Of a DNA stretch of 64,000 bases, positions 1 to 12,369 are shown piece after piece. The notes under the pieces are model-generated. The model was not told the origin of the DNA, did not search any database, and saw nothing but the letters and a program-made list of their open reading frames with translations. The stretch comes from Epiperipatus broadwayi (lineage: Eukaryota; Onychophora; Udeonychophora; Euonychophora; Peripatidae), in the NCBI GenBank assembly GCA_028023455.1, contig JAQFVV010006200.1:9290521-9354520 (forward strand), given 5' to 3'. Each line of letters opens with the position of its first letter. The first letter of the stretch is position 1. The translations under genes and the position numbers were made by a program.

Positions 1-650
1 AGGTATTTCAGTGATTCAGAAAAAAGAAAATTAACTTCGTATTTCAGCAAGATTCCTCACCTGTATGGACTGCCGAAAATTCATAAAGACAATGTTCCAT
101 TAAGACCTATTGTTAGTTCTAGAAATTCACCCTGTCAAAATTTGTCAAGATTTCTTCTCGAAGTTCTTAGTCCATTGGCATATAGGACATCGTCTTTCGT
201 CAGGGATTCTAAGCACTTTGTGGAACTAGTCAGGAACATGAAAATGGATAGAACTGACATATTGGTAAGCTTTGATGTGGAAAGTCTGTTTACAAATGTA
301 CCATGTGATGAAGCATTGTCTATCGTAAGGAAAATGTTAAATGATGATAATAGTCTACAAACTAGAACAGCTCTACCTATTGATAGTATAATGGAATTAT
401 TAACATTCTGTGTAACAACAACATACTTTCAATATAACTCAGAATTCTTCCAACAAAATCAAGGGATGGCCATGGGATCATCACTGTCACTCTTGCTCAG
501 CAACATTTACATGGAAGAACTTGAAGCCACAGCCATAAATACTACTCCGTGTCCACCTAAAGTGTGGCTTCGATATATTGATGATACATTTGTGGTATGG
601 CCACATGGCAAGGAAAAATTAGTCTTTCTGGATGCACATTAACAACATAT
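1..650 (+). pseudogene. Penelope-like reverse transcriptase, 5'-partial
   Basis: This open segment carries the RT palm: the conserved YGLPKIHK lead-in, motif A with its aspartate (FDVESLF), motif B (QGMAMGS) and motif C (YIDD). The catalytic aspartates are still present. The segment ends at a stop at 642 just after the VWPHG region, and the protein continues in another frame (from about 660, with KLAFLDVLVTR), so a frameshift separates palm from thumb. TTG at 142 is not a believable start because conserved sequence precedes it. Confidence 0.85.
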
Positions 651-1129
651 CTCCTACAATTAAATTCACGATGGAATCAACAAGAACAGAAATTGGCATT
701 CTTGGATGTTCTTGTGACAAGACTCCCTCAGGGCAAAGTAAAAACAACAGTGTATAGGAAATCGACACACACTGGCAAATACTTGGCATATACATCCAAT
801 CATACAAGAAGCACTAAACAAGGAATTGTACTATCATTATGGAACAGAGCAAAGGAGGTTTGTTCAGAATCCAGTGACTTGGAAAAAGAAAAGATTCACA
901 TAGAGCAAATGCTTATGAAGAATGGTTATCCATCATCAGTCATCAGAAAAACCTTCAATAGACAACACAAAGAGACACCAAAGAGAAAACAGTTATTGGT
1001 ACGGTGGTGTATCCATACATACCAGGAATGGCAGACAAACTAAAGAAAATCTGCAGTCAATATAATATTAGGACTGCTTTCCAAAGCCTTACCACACTTC
1101 GAGGAATGCTTACTTCTACTAAGCCTAAA

Positions 1130-1478
1130 CTGGAAATGTTGAAGAACAAAAACTGCATCTATGAAATACCATGTGAAATGTGGAAAGAAATACATTGGTG
1201 AGATCTGTCGCCCGGTTGAACAACGATTGAAGGAACACAAATTAATGGTTAAAAGAGAAAAAATAGATGTGTCTACCATAGCAGATCATGTAAGTACTAA
1301 TGACCATGTGCTTAAACGGGAAAATACAAAGATATTGGATAAAGAGGAAAAAATGCATAGAAGAAAATTCAAGGAAGCTGCTCATATGACAATGGTAAAT
1401 AATCCTATAAGTCAACCCAGTGTTGCAATACACAATGTATGGAAGCCTCTAATTAATCTTGCTCTTAGGAAAAAGTAA
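1130..1478 (+). pseudogene. GIY-YIG endonuclease domain of the Penelope-like element
   Basis: Two frames together make the domain: IYEIPC at about 1160 in one frame, then CGKKYIGE with the arginine of CRPVEQRLKEHK in the next. In Penelope-like proteins the pattern is an IYxIxC strand followed by a YIGxT or YIGE strand and a conserved arginine, as seen here. One frameshift lies between the two tyrosine motifs, so no single frame encodes the full nuclease. The frame runs to a stop at 1478, 20-40 bases before the A-rich terminus. Confidence 0.75.
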
Positions 1479-1590
1479 AAATAAAAATAATTAGACTTGT
1501 TAAAAAAAAAAAAAAATTGAAGGACTCCGGAGGATTTGAACCAACCCTCATATATATAAATATATCAAATTTCTACTATATGTTGCTTTG

Positions 1591-1676
1591 ACAGAATAGC
1601 TCAGTTGGTAGAGCGTTTGCCTTAAATTCAATATACAAGAATCTAAAGGTGCGAGTTCAACTTCTAAGCGGATATC
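1591..1676 (+). other. tRNA-like sequence (decayed tRNA or SINE head)
   Basis: A good polymerase III A-box (TAGCTCAGTTGGTAGAGC, about 1597-1614) is followed 35-40 bases later by a weak B-box (GCGAGTTCAACTTC, about 1652). The expected anticodon region is too long, with about 15 extra bases around TTCAATATACAAGAAT, and the acceptor ends do not pair well. It is therefore a tRNA-derived relic, or less likely an intron-containing tRNA gene. A second tRNA-like T-arm (GGTTCAAATCC on the minus strand, about 1528-1545) lies just upstream between the Penelope-like tail and this A-box. Confidence 0.45.
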
Positions 1677-1742
1677 TACCTTAATTTGTGATTTATTTCC
1701 ATATCTCAAATAAAGATGAACTGAAATTAGACCAAATTACTT

Positions 1743-4232
1743 TTATTTTTTTGAAAGATATCTGATGCAATTATAGAGATATTTATCCCAATCATTGTCA
1801 AGCTTTCTTAGCCATTTATATTTGTTATTGTCAAAAATCATATCATATCTTATTGTCCAAATTGTTTTCACAGCATACATCAAAACCATTGCATTGTGAG
1901 AGTGAAAATTTTTGATATTCCTTATTTCTTTTTTAAATTTATAGATGGAACATGAAAAATCTTTGATAATAAAAATGTAAATGCTGTCTAATCTCAAATA
2001 GATGCAAAAAAAAATAATCTTTTTGTCTTGCAAAAAATAAATATGGGTTCTAATCTTATATTTAATCTAAAATTTAAATAAACTTTTGTTGGTAGGAAGC
2101 TAATTAATACATTAAAAGTAAATTTTATGTTAGATTGTGAATCAAGTATTTTGTGAAAATTCTTAAAATGTTAATCTTTGACATGTCTGCCAAGAGTAGA
2201 AAACACTGTTTATTAGTTTCTCAAATTCTTAAATTTAATATTAACTAAGCAATTTAAGTTTAATTTATCTTGCCAGTCTTATATGCTGTTTATAAATTTG
2301 CACAAAATGATTATATTTGTTAATGGAGGGTTAAAATATTTATATTATATTAATATATATCCATGCTTTTATAAACTGTTAATTAATTGTTAAATTATAA
2401 ATAAATCTAAATAATCAATCATTTATTGATATATAATTTAATATCAAATTGATTTTTGTTCACATATGAACTTTCTCAAGATGCCATTATATGTATATAA
2501 AATGCTTTTATAAATGATTTATACAATTTTGGATCAATAAGATTGAATCATCCTTGACCAATTGGTAGTTGTAAAACTGAAATTGGTAACAGACGTGAAC
2601 ATTTACTCCAAATGTAGTTTTTTGCTATCTGATTTATTTTACTCGATATTGTATTGAAAAGACTAATCTAGAGTATATAACTTAGTACTACCATTGCAAT
2701 TGTATTAAAGATTCTTGTTGTAATTTTATAAAGCTTTTTCAGTGAGAAAGATTTAATTTTTTTTCCTTAAGTTTATCCGATACCAACTTCTTTTAAAAAC
2801 TATTTGTACTTGTCTTTGACATGTAAAGAAGGATTCCTAAAAAAGCTGAAGGAGTTGCCTGATATTCAGATAGAATCTTTTCCCCTGTAATCATTTGCCA
2901 TGCTGCATATTTTAATGATTGTAGACAAGATTCTGTATCTTTAAAATTTATTTAGAATATTCAAGATAATTTGAAGTTTATAGATCTTTTTAAAAATTAT
3001 TATAACATCATCTATAAAAGCCATTGTCACTATTTTAATACCTAAATGAAAAAGATAAAAATCTATCATTTGCTTTTCAATATCTTTTACTATCTGATCA
3101 ATATATATTGTAAATAATAGCACAATTGGTGACAATTTTTGTCATGTTTTTCCTGGAGTTAAGAAATCTAAAAATCTCAGTTTTTAATTAAAATTCTATT
3201 TTTAATATAATTTTCCATTGCTTGCCAAGTATTTTTGTTCTGTTAACAGTTGCTCGAGTGCTTCAAATAGATATAACTAATTAATCAAATCAAAAGCTGA
3301 CTTAAAATCAATTTTAGCTACTAATATTCTGTCAATTTTAATATATTTAACATATATGTAATAGCTTCTTAAATCTTTAGAATTGTATTTATTGCACTTC
3401 TTTTGTAGCATGATATGCATCTGATAGCTTCTTATGTATCAACTGATGTAGTCTTTTTAGTAATAATCTGTTCCAGATTTTGGAGTCAATATCTTCAATT
3501 GAAATATATATGTTTATCAATAGTTGGAATCAGTTTAGTTTTTTTTTTTTTACAGCACTGAATAATATTTTTTTATTAATGTGTGGCCAATCAATTTTTC
3601 ATATTACATCTGATTAAAAAACTTCCACTTTGCCGGAAACTTAATCTAATTGTTTATAAACATTTGATGGAATTGTGTTAGTTGCAAAAGCTATTTCTAT
3701 CTTTCTTAATTTATTAATCTCTTACTGTGTCTCTTCTCTAGTTACATATTCTTTATATTCTGCTATAGTAATGCTTGAATGTACTTTTATGTTGTTTTCA
3801 GTTTCACCAAATATTAGCTTTATCATCTTTAAAATATATTCATCACATGTAATCTGGAAACAAATTTGTTTTCATCTTTTAGTATTATAGAAATAACTTT
3901 TATGAGGAGTATAAACCTTGGTATAATTAATCATATTTTACCTACAAATTATTAATCAGCTTATAATTTGATTTATATGCTATTAATGATTGGAAAGTAT
4001 TTTGAATTTTCAAAATCTATGCTTTCATTTGATTCTGTGACATAATGTTTTTAGATATCTTTTTGCATAAATCATTTAATTCTTTATTTTATATCATGCT
4101 ATATAAGATAGTAAATTTGTGTTTCTTGTATATAGTAATTTATTTTAACTAAAATATTAGACAATTGATCTGTTGTGAATGTAATGTCATCTAATACCTT
4201 TTTTTATATATTGTCATCATTTCCAACTATTT
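1743..4232 (-). mobile_element. Decayed non-LTR retrotransposon, family E copy 1
   Basis: Reading the minus strand from high to low coordinates gives a LINE reverse transcriptase with many stops. There is a pre-RT block with EEYVTREE-like and NTIPSNVYKQ text (about 3880-3680), then PKIWNRLLLKRL (about 3470), motif A KIDFKSAFD (about 3310), motif B SPIVLLFTIYIDQI (about 3130), and motif C FIDD (about 3010). A C-terminal piece, open from 2033 to 1743, ends the element. The low-numbered end at about 1740 is its 3' end; the other end abuts the RTE copy that begins at 4242. The same family recurs at 47600-54350. Clade not determined. Confidence 0.7.
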
Positions 4233-4241
4233 ATATTGTAA

Positions 4242-4818
4242 TTTGGTCAGATTATTAATACAGATGGAAACATAATGGATGAAATTAATCATAGAATTAA
4301 ACTTGGTTGGAGTGCTTTTGGTAGAAATAACTTGATACTAAAAGGAAATATGCCTATGTGTTTGAAAAGGTTTTTAATAAATGTGTTTTACCAGTTCTTA
4401 CTTATGGATCTGAGACTTGGATACTTAATAGAAGAGCAATACAGAGACTTCAGACTACTCAAAGAAGTATGGAGAGGTGCATGTTGGGAGTAACAAGAAG
4501 AGATTGAAAATGCAATGTCTGAGTAAGACAACAAACAGGTGTTACTGACTTCATTGAAAAAATTAAAAGATTGAAGTGGAGTTGGGCTGGACATATTACT
4601 AGAAGAGATGATAATAGATGGACAATTGAAAATTTAAACTGGATTCCAAGAGATTGTAAAAGACCCAGAAAGAGACCACACGTGAGATGGATGGATGAAA
4701 TAGGAAAGTGTGCAGGGGTGATTTGGAGAAGAGAAGCTAAAGATCGGAGAAGATGGATTGAACTTGGAGAGACCTTCATCCTGCAGTGGATTGATAGTGG
4801 TTGATAATGATGATGATG
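4242..4818 (+). mobile_element. RTE-type LINE, copy 1, 5'-truncated to the C-terminal end
   Basis: Only the last 577 bases of the RTE family are present, matching the ends of the copies at 15525 and 48818. The protein remnant has the family's C-terminal text: YGSETW-like sequence, RSMERCMLG, GVTDFIEKIKRLKWSWAGHI, and RPRKRPHVRWMDEI. It ends with CTGCAGTGGATTGATAGTGG and a TGATGATGAT tail. The 9-bp direct repeat ATATTGTAA sits at both edges (4233-4241 and 4819-4827), as expected for a target-site duplication. 5' truncation plus a target duplication is the usual product of target-primed reverse transcription. The frame is broken near 4375 and 4500. Confidence 0.88.
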
Positions 4819-4827
4819 ATATTGTAA

Positions 4828-7800
4828 CCTGAGAAAAATCAAATGAACATGAGAAGCATATACATATATCCCCAAATGCTTATCCAGGACAATTGATCAG
4901 TACTTCCAGCTGACTGAAGGCTAACCCATTGGGCAAGTCATATTTATAACCAATAAGTAAATGAAACAGTTTGAATATATGCCATATTGTAACCTTTGAA
5001 ATGACAAATATCGAAAATAAATTGTCCAGGCTAAAAATAAGCTAAATAAAGTAGATACGCTAAATATTATATAATGACGATAACTAAGCTCAGTAGGTTT
5101 AGGAAATATAAAAGCTATATGATACTGTAAGAAGCAATACAGGGATAAACAATTACAATAAAATATTAAAATATAAAACAATATTATTTACTCGCTCTAA
5201 TGCAAATGGAGGACTCTTGGTATTGCAAGCATATGCCATTGAGGTTACATTTAAAATCTTTCTCTTACAACATCTACAACTACTATCTTTCTTATCAGTA
5301 TCATAAGTATCTTTTAAGTATCTCATTGCTCTGATCAGATGAAACATATTTAATTGTATAATATTTAGAAATGTTATGTTAAATCTTTGCCACTAAAGAT
5401 CCATCTTTTGAAATTAATTTCTTCATCTGCAAAATAATTTTTTATAATAAGGTTCTTAAAACAAATTAGAGTGTCTCAGGGTAATATGATTGATTTTAAT
5501 TATAAAATAAATTCCACATAGAATGAAATCCTAATAAATCAAATAAGATATACACTTATCTTTAAGTTAATGTCTTATCACAATTAAAATAATGATAATT
5601 ATTAAGATGCTATCTTTAATTAAAAAAAAAAAATTACAAGAAATATAATTTTGATATATTTTATTACAATAAATATAAATATATATACATTGTTAGAAAG
5701 AGCAAACATGAATGAATGTAATAAAGCTGATAAAATAGTCATTACTTAAAAAAAGAAATTAAAAAATGAGATTTTTAATACTTTTAAACATATTTATTTT
5801 TACATTGGTTCACAAATTCTAAATTTTGAAAGTTATAGGTTAAAATTACAAATTCATAGACAGCTTCATCACATTTATCATAAAATGCTGAAAAAAATGA
5901 TATATAATGTCTTACCTGAAGTAATTTTTCAGTGAAAAAATTACAAAAACAATGCGATTGGTAACTTCCATTTTTACTAGCTGACCCAGATCCTGTTCTT
6001 CCATATCAGGATATCAGCTAGAAATGTTTGGTTGTCCTTCCATGCAGAGTATCTGTTAGAAATATGTTTGGTTTTTAGTGGGGGAAAAAATAACAGTAAT
6101 AGTTTACAAGTTATTTATGCAAAGAGAACTTTAGTAAATTATAGTGTATTATATTATTATATATTAGTGAAAAATGGGGTGTGACCTAAAATGTATATTC
6201 TTTTCAAATAAAGTGTACTCAAATAAATATCAAACAGTAAGAGCAGCTTATGAGATATTATGCAAAGAGAACTTTAGTAAATTGTAATGTATTATATTAT
6301 TATATTAGTGAAAAATAGGGTGTGACCTAAAATATATATTCTTTTCAAATAAAGTGTACTCAAATAAATATCAAATAGTAAGAACAGGTTATGAGATATT
6401 ATGCAAAGAGAATTTTAGTAAATTGTAATATATTTAAAAATATAATTATTATATTATTGGGGAAGGGGGGGGCACCTAAAATATGTATTCTTTTCAAGTA
6501 AATAAAGTATATTTAAAAAATAACTATCAACAAAAATTTGTCTAAGATAAAATGAATAAAAACTAAGTAAAATCAATAAACATCAAAATAAACAAATTTA
6601 TTATGAGCACTGATTATATCTGTGTGTGGAAGATGTGTATGAAGTAGATGGCTGAGGGTATGTGATCGAGTCTGGATGTGTATGTTTTTATATCATTGAA
6701 ATGTATTATCTAAAATTATATAGCATATTCTTTTCTGTATTTATTTAATTATATAAAAAAAAGGTAATAAAAAAATATGTAATAAAAGTAATTGAATACT
6801 CAACAACTCCTGGCTAGTTAGCATCCGTTTCAAATTTGAATTTCCTGAGGCATTAGATATGATATACACAGTTGTCCTTGCAGATAAAAAATTATTCCAA
6901 TCCTTTTTTTTTGACATTACAGCTTACAAAACCCTTTTTTTTACATTGCAGCCTCCAAATAGCTTGAAAATGAGCTTCTAACATATGGACTTACAAATAC
7001 ACATCAGTTTCATATCCATATCAAGCAATAAAAAAAATGCAATTCAGTCGTAAAAAAGATTTCCCATTAAAAAAAATCTAAAAAAATAATGAGAAAAAAA
7101 AAAATTAAAAATTCTATTTTAGAAAAAAAATCATAAAAATCCAAATTTCATCATAGAAAAAAAAAAGCTCATTTGAAACATAATAAAATGGAGGATCGAA
7201 TGGTCTGAGATCCATAAGTGTACAATTTACCAATTCCACACAAACTCAGTTGAAACGAAATTTTTGAAGAGAAGCTCTTAGGGATGCTTTGGACTCACAA
7301 AACAACATAATCTCTTAATTTAGAATAAGTTAAATAATCTAGGATATGAGATTCAGATATTAAGGTTAGGTAAGGGATATTATAGTCATTCTAAATACCA
7401 TAGAATAAATCTACCTAAATATCTTCCAGATTTGAGCTGTCATTTTTTAATTTAAATTTATCATAGAATAATAAATATGGTTTTTCATCTTTATGAAAAC
7501 AGTTTTAAAATAAAAATAAACAAGCACAGTTATGTTGACTGAAGTGAACTCAAATAATAATATGCAATTATAAATTTTTATTAAGCAAAATACATCTTTC
7601 TTAGGCAAAATTCTTATACTTAAATATTTTATAAAGTGATTCATATTGATTTTAATGTTCATGTACTTGAACAAAACTTATAAAATAATTTATTATATTC
7701 TTACAATTATTTAGATTTCTGGTTAATGAGTGGATGATGTGGACAAATGACTAAGAAAATTCTTAATAATGAAACAAATATTTATTTCACAAAAAACTAA

Positions 7801-8941
7801 GTCACAAATATATCATTTAGGTCCACAAAACCAAGAGTTTCTACAAATACAACTTTCCTTTTAAAAATATATTAGAAAATCAAAATCACAAATGGATTTA
7901 TGAAAAATAAATTTAGTTTAGCAAAAATAATCTGGTGGTCAAAAGAAACTTCTGTTAATTTAGATTCTAAAGAGTTTTAATGCTAAAGCATTCAATGATA
8001 ATATCCTTTTTATGAATAATGTCCTTTTATGAATATTTAACATATCTTAAAATACAAGTTTACCAATCCAGTGACAGTGATAAGAGATGTATATTGTCTA
8101 TTTACACCTAAGATACAATTTAAAATTTTGAAGTTAATTATTTGTTGTATTATGTCCTAACTCAGCAAAGCTTAAATACAGAACCTATACATCAACAATA
8201 TGTGATTCACATTAAATAAACCAAGAATGCTAAAAGAGGTAAGAGTGGCATTCCTCAATATCTTGGGTAAAAACAATTATAATTGCCAGGGAAAGTCATG
8301 GTAAAATATTATATATGCTTTTCAAAATACATTTCAACAACAAACTAGATTACTGAGAAAAGGCAAAATAAAAGTATGGTGTTATAGCTCATAAATAAGT
8401 GCACCTACTTTTGAGTGCAATAAAAAATGATTTAGGACTTGGTTACTAGTCAAGAAATGAGAATGCACATCAGGGACAATAATACTAAATAGGATTGCCT
8501 TAAACATTATAGAGAGGCTAATGCCACCATCTCTTGACATGAAATAGCAAAAATGATAAGAGAGATACATGCTACAATCTTACAGTACTGACAAATATAA
8601 GCATTCCTAAATGAAGAGACAGGCAAGCTAAATCTCTAAGTAAAAATACTATAACAGATGTGAAAGACAAATAATAATGCTAAGCCTAGTTTAATTAAAG
8701 GCAGTAAAACAATAGAAATATAAAGGAAACAATATTTTAAAATATGCAAATATATACTGATATTCTGAGAACTTTCACCAAAAATTATTACTAAAATATA
8801 TAAAATTATGTAAAATAATATGCATTTAAAATAACCTTGTAAGCGAAAAATTATAAACAAATAAAATAAGAACCCTTAAGTACCATTTTAAAATAAAATA
8901 AAGATCAAGTCTTCCTAATTCTTCTGTTCTATCAATTAACC
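4828..8941. other. AT-rich non-coding stretch
   Basis: I see no gene here. The short open frames are what AT-rich sequence gives by chance and contain no motif I recognise. The stretch has many A and T runs, especially at 7025-7170, and the tandem repeat at 6117-6530. Confidence 0.6.
6117..6530. repeat. Tandem repeat, about 142-bp unit, three copies
   Basis: The phrase ATGCAAAGAGAA with TTTAGTAAATT recurs at 6117, 6260 and 6401 (periods about 143 and 141). Each is followed by ATTATATTATTAT, GTGAAAAAT, GTGACCTAAAAT, TATTCTTTTCAAATAAAG and AATAAATATCAA. The first two units are near identical; the third is more diverged and contains a G-run (GGGGAAGGGGGGGG). Function unknown; it looks like a minisatellite. 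Confidence 0.9.
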
Positions 8942-8952
8942 ATTAAACAGGA

Positions 8953-9069
8953 CTGTCAGGTGTTGTTAGCTGAGATGTCATTGCATCTGCCTTGCAAGCA
9001 AGTAATTGGTTGCAGACGGTTGTGGGTTCGTGTCCCGGCCGATGCTATGACATATGAGAAAAAAAAACT
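8953..9069 (+). mobile_element. Short tRNA-derived SINE with target-site duplication
   Basis: The 117-bp insert is flanked by a perfect 11-bp direct repeat, ATTAAACAGGA (8942-8952 and 9070-9080). It starts with a tRNA-like head: an A-box-like GTTAGCTGAGATGTCATTG, an anticodon-stem pair TCTGC and GCAGA, and a strong B-box GGGTTCGTGTCCCGG. It ends with GATGCTATGACATATGAG and an A-run. A second copy with the same head and tail lies at 59019-59130 on the minus strand. The anticodon arm holds about 14 extra bases (GCAAGTAATTGGTT) between CTTGCAA and GCAGA. Confidence 0.88.
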
Positions 9070-9080
9070 ATTAAACAGGA

Positions 9081-12000
9081 ATAGTATTCACCAACCAAGT
9101 TCCATGAACAGCAAAGATATCCAATACAAATATAACAAAATCTAAAATATCTAGAAGCTTCATAGTTATCCTTAAGTAAAATTCAATAAATTATGCTAGC
9201 AAACTATATGGTATGGCCATTAGTAGGTTTCCATAGATTAAATAGCAAATATTTATTAAACTGCAATAAAATGTTTTTCATATTCAATTTGAGCATTTAA
9301 ATTTTAATCATTTAAAGTATTCAGCAAGAGAAATACTCCTTTTAAACAACATTTTAAAATTATAAGTGTATTCAGTAGGAGATATTTTTAAAATGTTACA
9401 CTTTTAAACTAGAGCAGTGGTTTTCATAACTACATCAATGGAGGGGGGGGGGAGAAAAAGTTCATAGGTTTTTATAAAATTAGTAATATCACAAGCAAAA
9501 AGTCATTTAATGTTATTTAAAAACAATATTGCTTTTAGGAATATTTATATTTCGATTTATAAAGTAAGTACTTTCTTAAAATACTTCAAAACATTTGTTA
9601 AACATTATTAAACTATGTCCATTGTTTTTCTCTTTCCTGATCCAAGAAAATGATTTTTTCCCCTCACAATAAAGTAAAAATTTTTTATATGAAATTCAAA
9701 GTTCTTTACACGAGATAAATTAATTTCAAATAATGTTATATAAAACAAGTATTTTAGAAAAATATTTGATAAAGTTATTTAACATTTTAAAAAACATTAT
9801 TTTTGCTACCAAGAGTTTTAAATATTTTATAGCAAATGTAAATATGAAATAGATGTTGAAATTAATATCAGTCTGTATGTTATCATAGTGATAAATAATA
9901 ATGGCTTTCAAATTTTCCTATGCACGAAGTTTAATTATCCCAAATGTAAACATAATTATTAACTAATTTTACCAATAAGCTGGCTGCAATGAAGATTTAT
10001 TGTCTTTGGAAGCTGAAATTCAGATGTTGTGCCCAGATAATTAAAAAATGACCGTAACATACAGTAATTTTAAAAAAATAAAAGTTTAAATGAAAGTATA
10101 CTTTTAATTAAAAATTGAAATTTTAAAAACACAAACGCAATAAAAGTAATGATTTCAAGAGAAGTGAAGTGTTTACAAAATGTTTTTTTTTTTGCAGGTG
10201 TTAATTTCACCCATTTTTATAGTTTAGGTTAGGTGACCACTTTAAACACTGAATATTGACATTTAAATCTATGGCCCCTTGCCTTTATTGGTTGAATTCA
10301 CATTTATTGAAGGTAAGGAAAGTTGCTAAACAAAAATTTAGTTAATTATATTCAATTTTTAAAATAAATCAATTATTTTATCTTGTCTAGACAAATAAAA
10401 CAATTACTTCCGGGTACATTAATTTATAAATTAAATATTACAAAATAAAAAATATATATAGTTGAAATTTACAATATTTGAATAAAATAAATATTACCCT
10501 TAACACTTAACATTAATTTATCACTGATTTTAACCTACACAAGTGTCTCAGAATATATTTAAACTGTCTTTTTAAAATTAGACATTTAATAAATACTTGA
10601 AACTAATTAAATGTTAAGATTAAAACTTATTCATTCACTCATTAAAACGTTTAAAAATCCTATCTGTAATTATTACTGACTTTATTAAACTGCTTGTAAG
10701 TTAATAAATTTAAATAATATTTTGTGTTAACTTAAGATTAGATTTATGCATTATGAATTCAATTTAATTATTAGCAAACCTAAATATAGGAGGGGAACTT
10801 AGTTTTTAAGCTTAAGATTATCAGCTTTCTAAAATATTTTGGCAGTTAAATTATCACTAAATCAACAATATTAAATGTTAAATACATTACCTATCATTTT
10901 AATTTATCAGGTATTAAAAATTTAAATACATTGGGTATGAATAGCACTTATTCAAGATTAAAATATTATAAGTTAAGCTGACAAAATTATTTTACAGCTA
11001 TAAAATTAACAAGTATGCTGATATAGTAATATTTTATGTGCTGAATCATAGCATTATAAGGCACTAACAAAAATCTATTTGCTATAAAATTAAACTATAA
11101 AAATTTTCATTTTTTTTTTTAGACATTTCAGCATAAAACTAACTCTGACATTTAGCTTCAGGGAAAAACTATATAAATGCTATTATATTCTTCATAGAAT
11201 GGTCAGGAGATCCTATCATTGATTTATTTATTTAGTTTATGGCCTGAAATAAAAACAAGTAAATGACAGTTGAGGATCTATTATTAAAAAAATACTACGC
11301 ATTAGCTGGGTATTTATTTTGCAATGAAAAGATGGATAGCTCATTCATTTTATGTTTTAATTCAGTTGAAATATTTTCTGTTGTTGAAGCAATTTATTTT
11401 GAACATTGTGGAGAACATCAACAATGCATTTGCTCTTTGGAAAATGTAAAAACTGCAATCAAGTAATGCGATATCTTTTGAAAACAAGAGACAATTATAT
11501 AGTTTGTCTGCAGATTTAGAATCTGAATCCTTTGTAAATCAGAATGAATATTGAATAACATTGCTTGGGTTGGTCTATTATTAGGTTTATATAAATCAAT
11601 AGTCTTTAAGTAGAGAATCTATTATATAAATAGATGTATTGATATTTATCTTTATTTCTATGAGTACAATTATATCATTTTTTTTTTGTTTCTGTATATA
11701 GTCTAATTCCTCTGATATTTAATATTATTTTTAATGTTGTATTCATGTTTTTTTTCTTCTACTTACTGCTTGTTTTTAATTTATTTTTCAGGATAGAATC
11801 TATATTTGATTGATTGTTACCATTGATGAAATAAAGTATCATATAAGTTTTGTTTATCCATTATTTTGATTTGACTCGAGAAAGTTTTTTCTGAAATTAC
11901 TTATTTATATTCTTTACTTTCTATCTGATGAGATAGAACATTAATATGTTCTATATTATTTTAGTTTGGTCAGTTATTCCATTATTACTAATATCCTCAT

Positions 12001-12369
12001 ATTTCCTTGCATTCATCATCTAATGCATTTCAATCCCATTAACTGGTTGATTCTCCAGGCGCCATATTGAATTTTTAAAAAAATTGATCTGAAACACAAT
12101 TTTCACAAAACTTCAGTTTTAATAATGTTAAGAGTAAAAAAACTTTACATTGATAGAAACTAGAAAAACTAAGGAAAACAAAAAGTCTAAGACAAATAGT
12201 GATTATCATTTAAAAAATAAGGAAAAAAGAAATTTCAACATCCGACATAATTATTACTTTATTGTTTGTTCATAATTTTTAATTTATCATTAACTAAGTT
12301 TAAATTACATCTTCATTGATAATTTTTTTGTATTCCTCACAAAATTATCTTTCAAACCATCTATAATAC
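9081..12369. other. AT-rich non-coding stretch
   Basis: No gene is supported. At 9415 a short CAGTGGTTTTCATAAC followed by a G-run resembles the end of some hAT-type elements but no partner end was found. A 67-codon open frame at 11263-11466 has no recognisable motif. Confidence 0.5.

Larger units (their letters stand above)
1..1500 (+). mobile_element. Penelope-like retroelement, 5' end outside window, decayed
   Basis: The first frame is open from base 1, so the element starts upstream of the window. The product would be a reverse transcriptase fused to a C-terminal GIY-YIG endonuclease, the enzyme pair of Penelope-like elements. Seen in order: YGLPKIHK with PLRPIVSS (bases 67-120), RT motif A SFDVESLFTNVP (about 280), motif B QGMAMGSSLS (about 460), the catalytic YIDD (about 577), a GKYLAYTSNHT block (about 770), then IYEIPC (about 1160), CGKKYIGE and RLKEHK of the GIY-YIG domain (about 1180-1240). 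The reading frame shifts near 600-650, near 1000 and near 1170, so the copy is dead. An A-rich run ends it at about 1500-1515. The motif order makes the class assignment secure; the clade is not determined. Confidence 0.88.

Noticed and set aside
9415-9480. hAT-type transposon end (CAGTGGTTTTCATAAC)
   Set aside because: No matching inverted end or 8-bp duplication was found nearby.
11263-11466. 67-codon plus-strand open frame as a small gene
   Set aside because: No motif, no splice or promoter context, and frames of this size are common by chance in such DNA.
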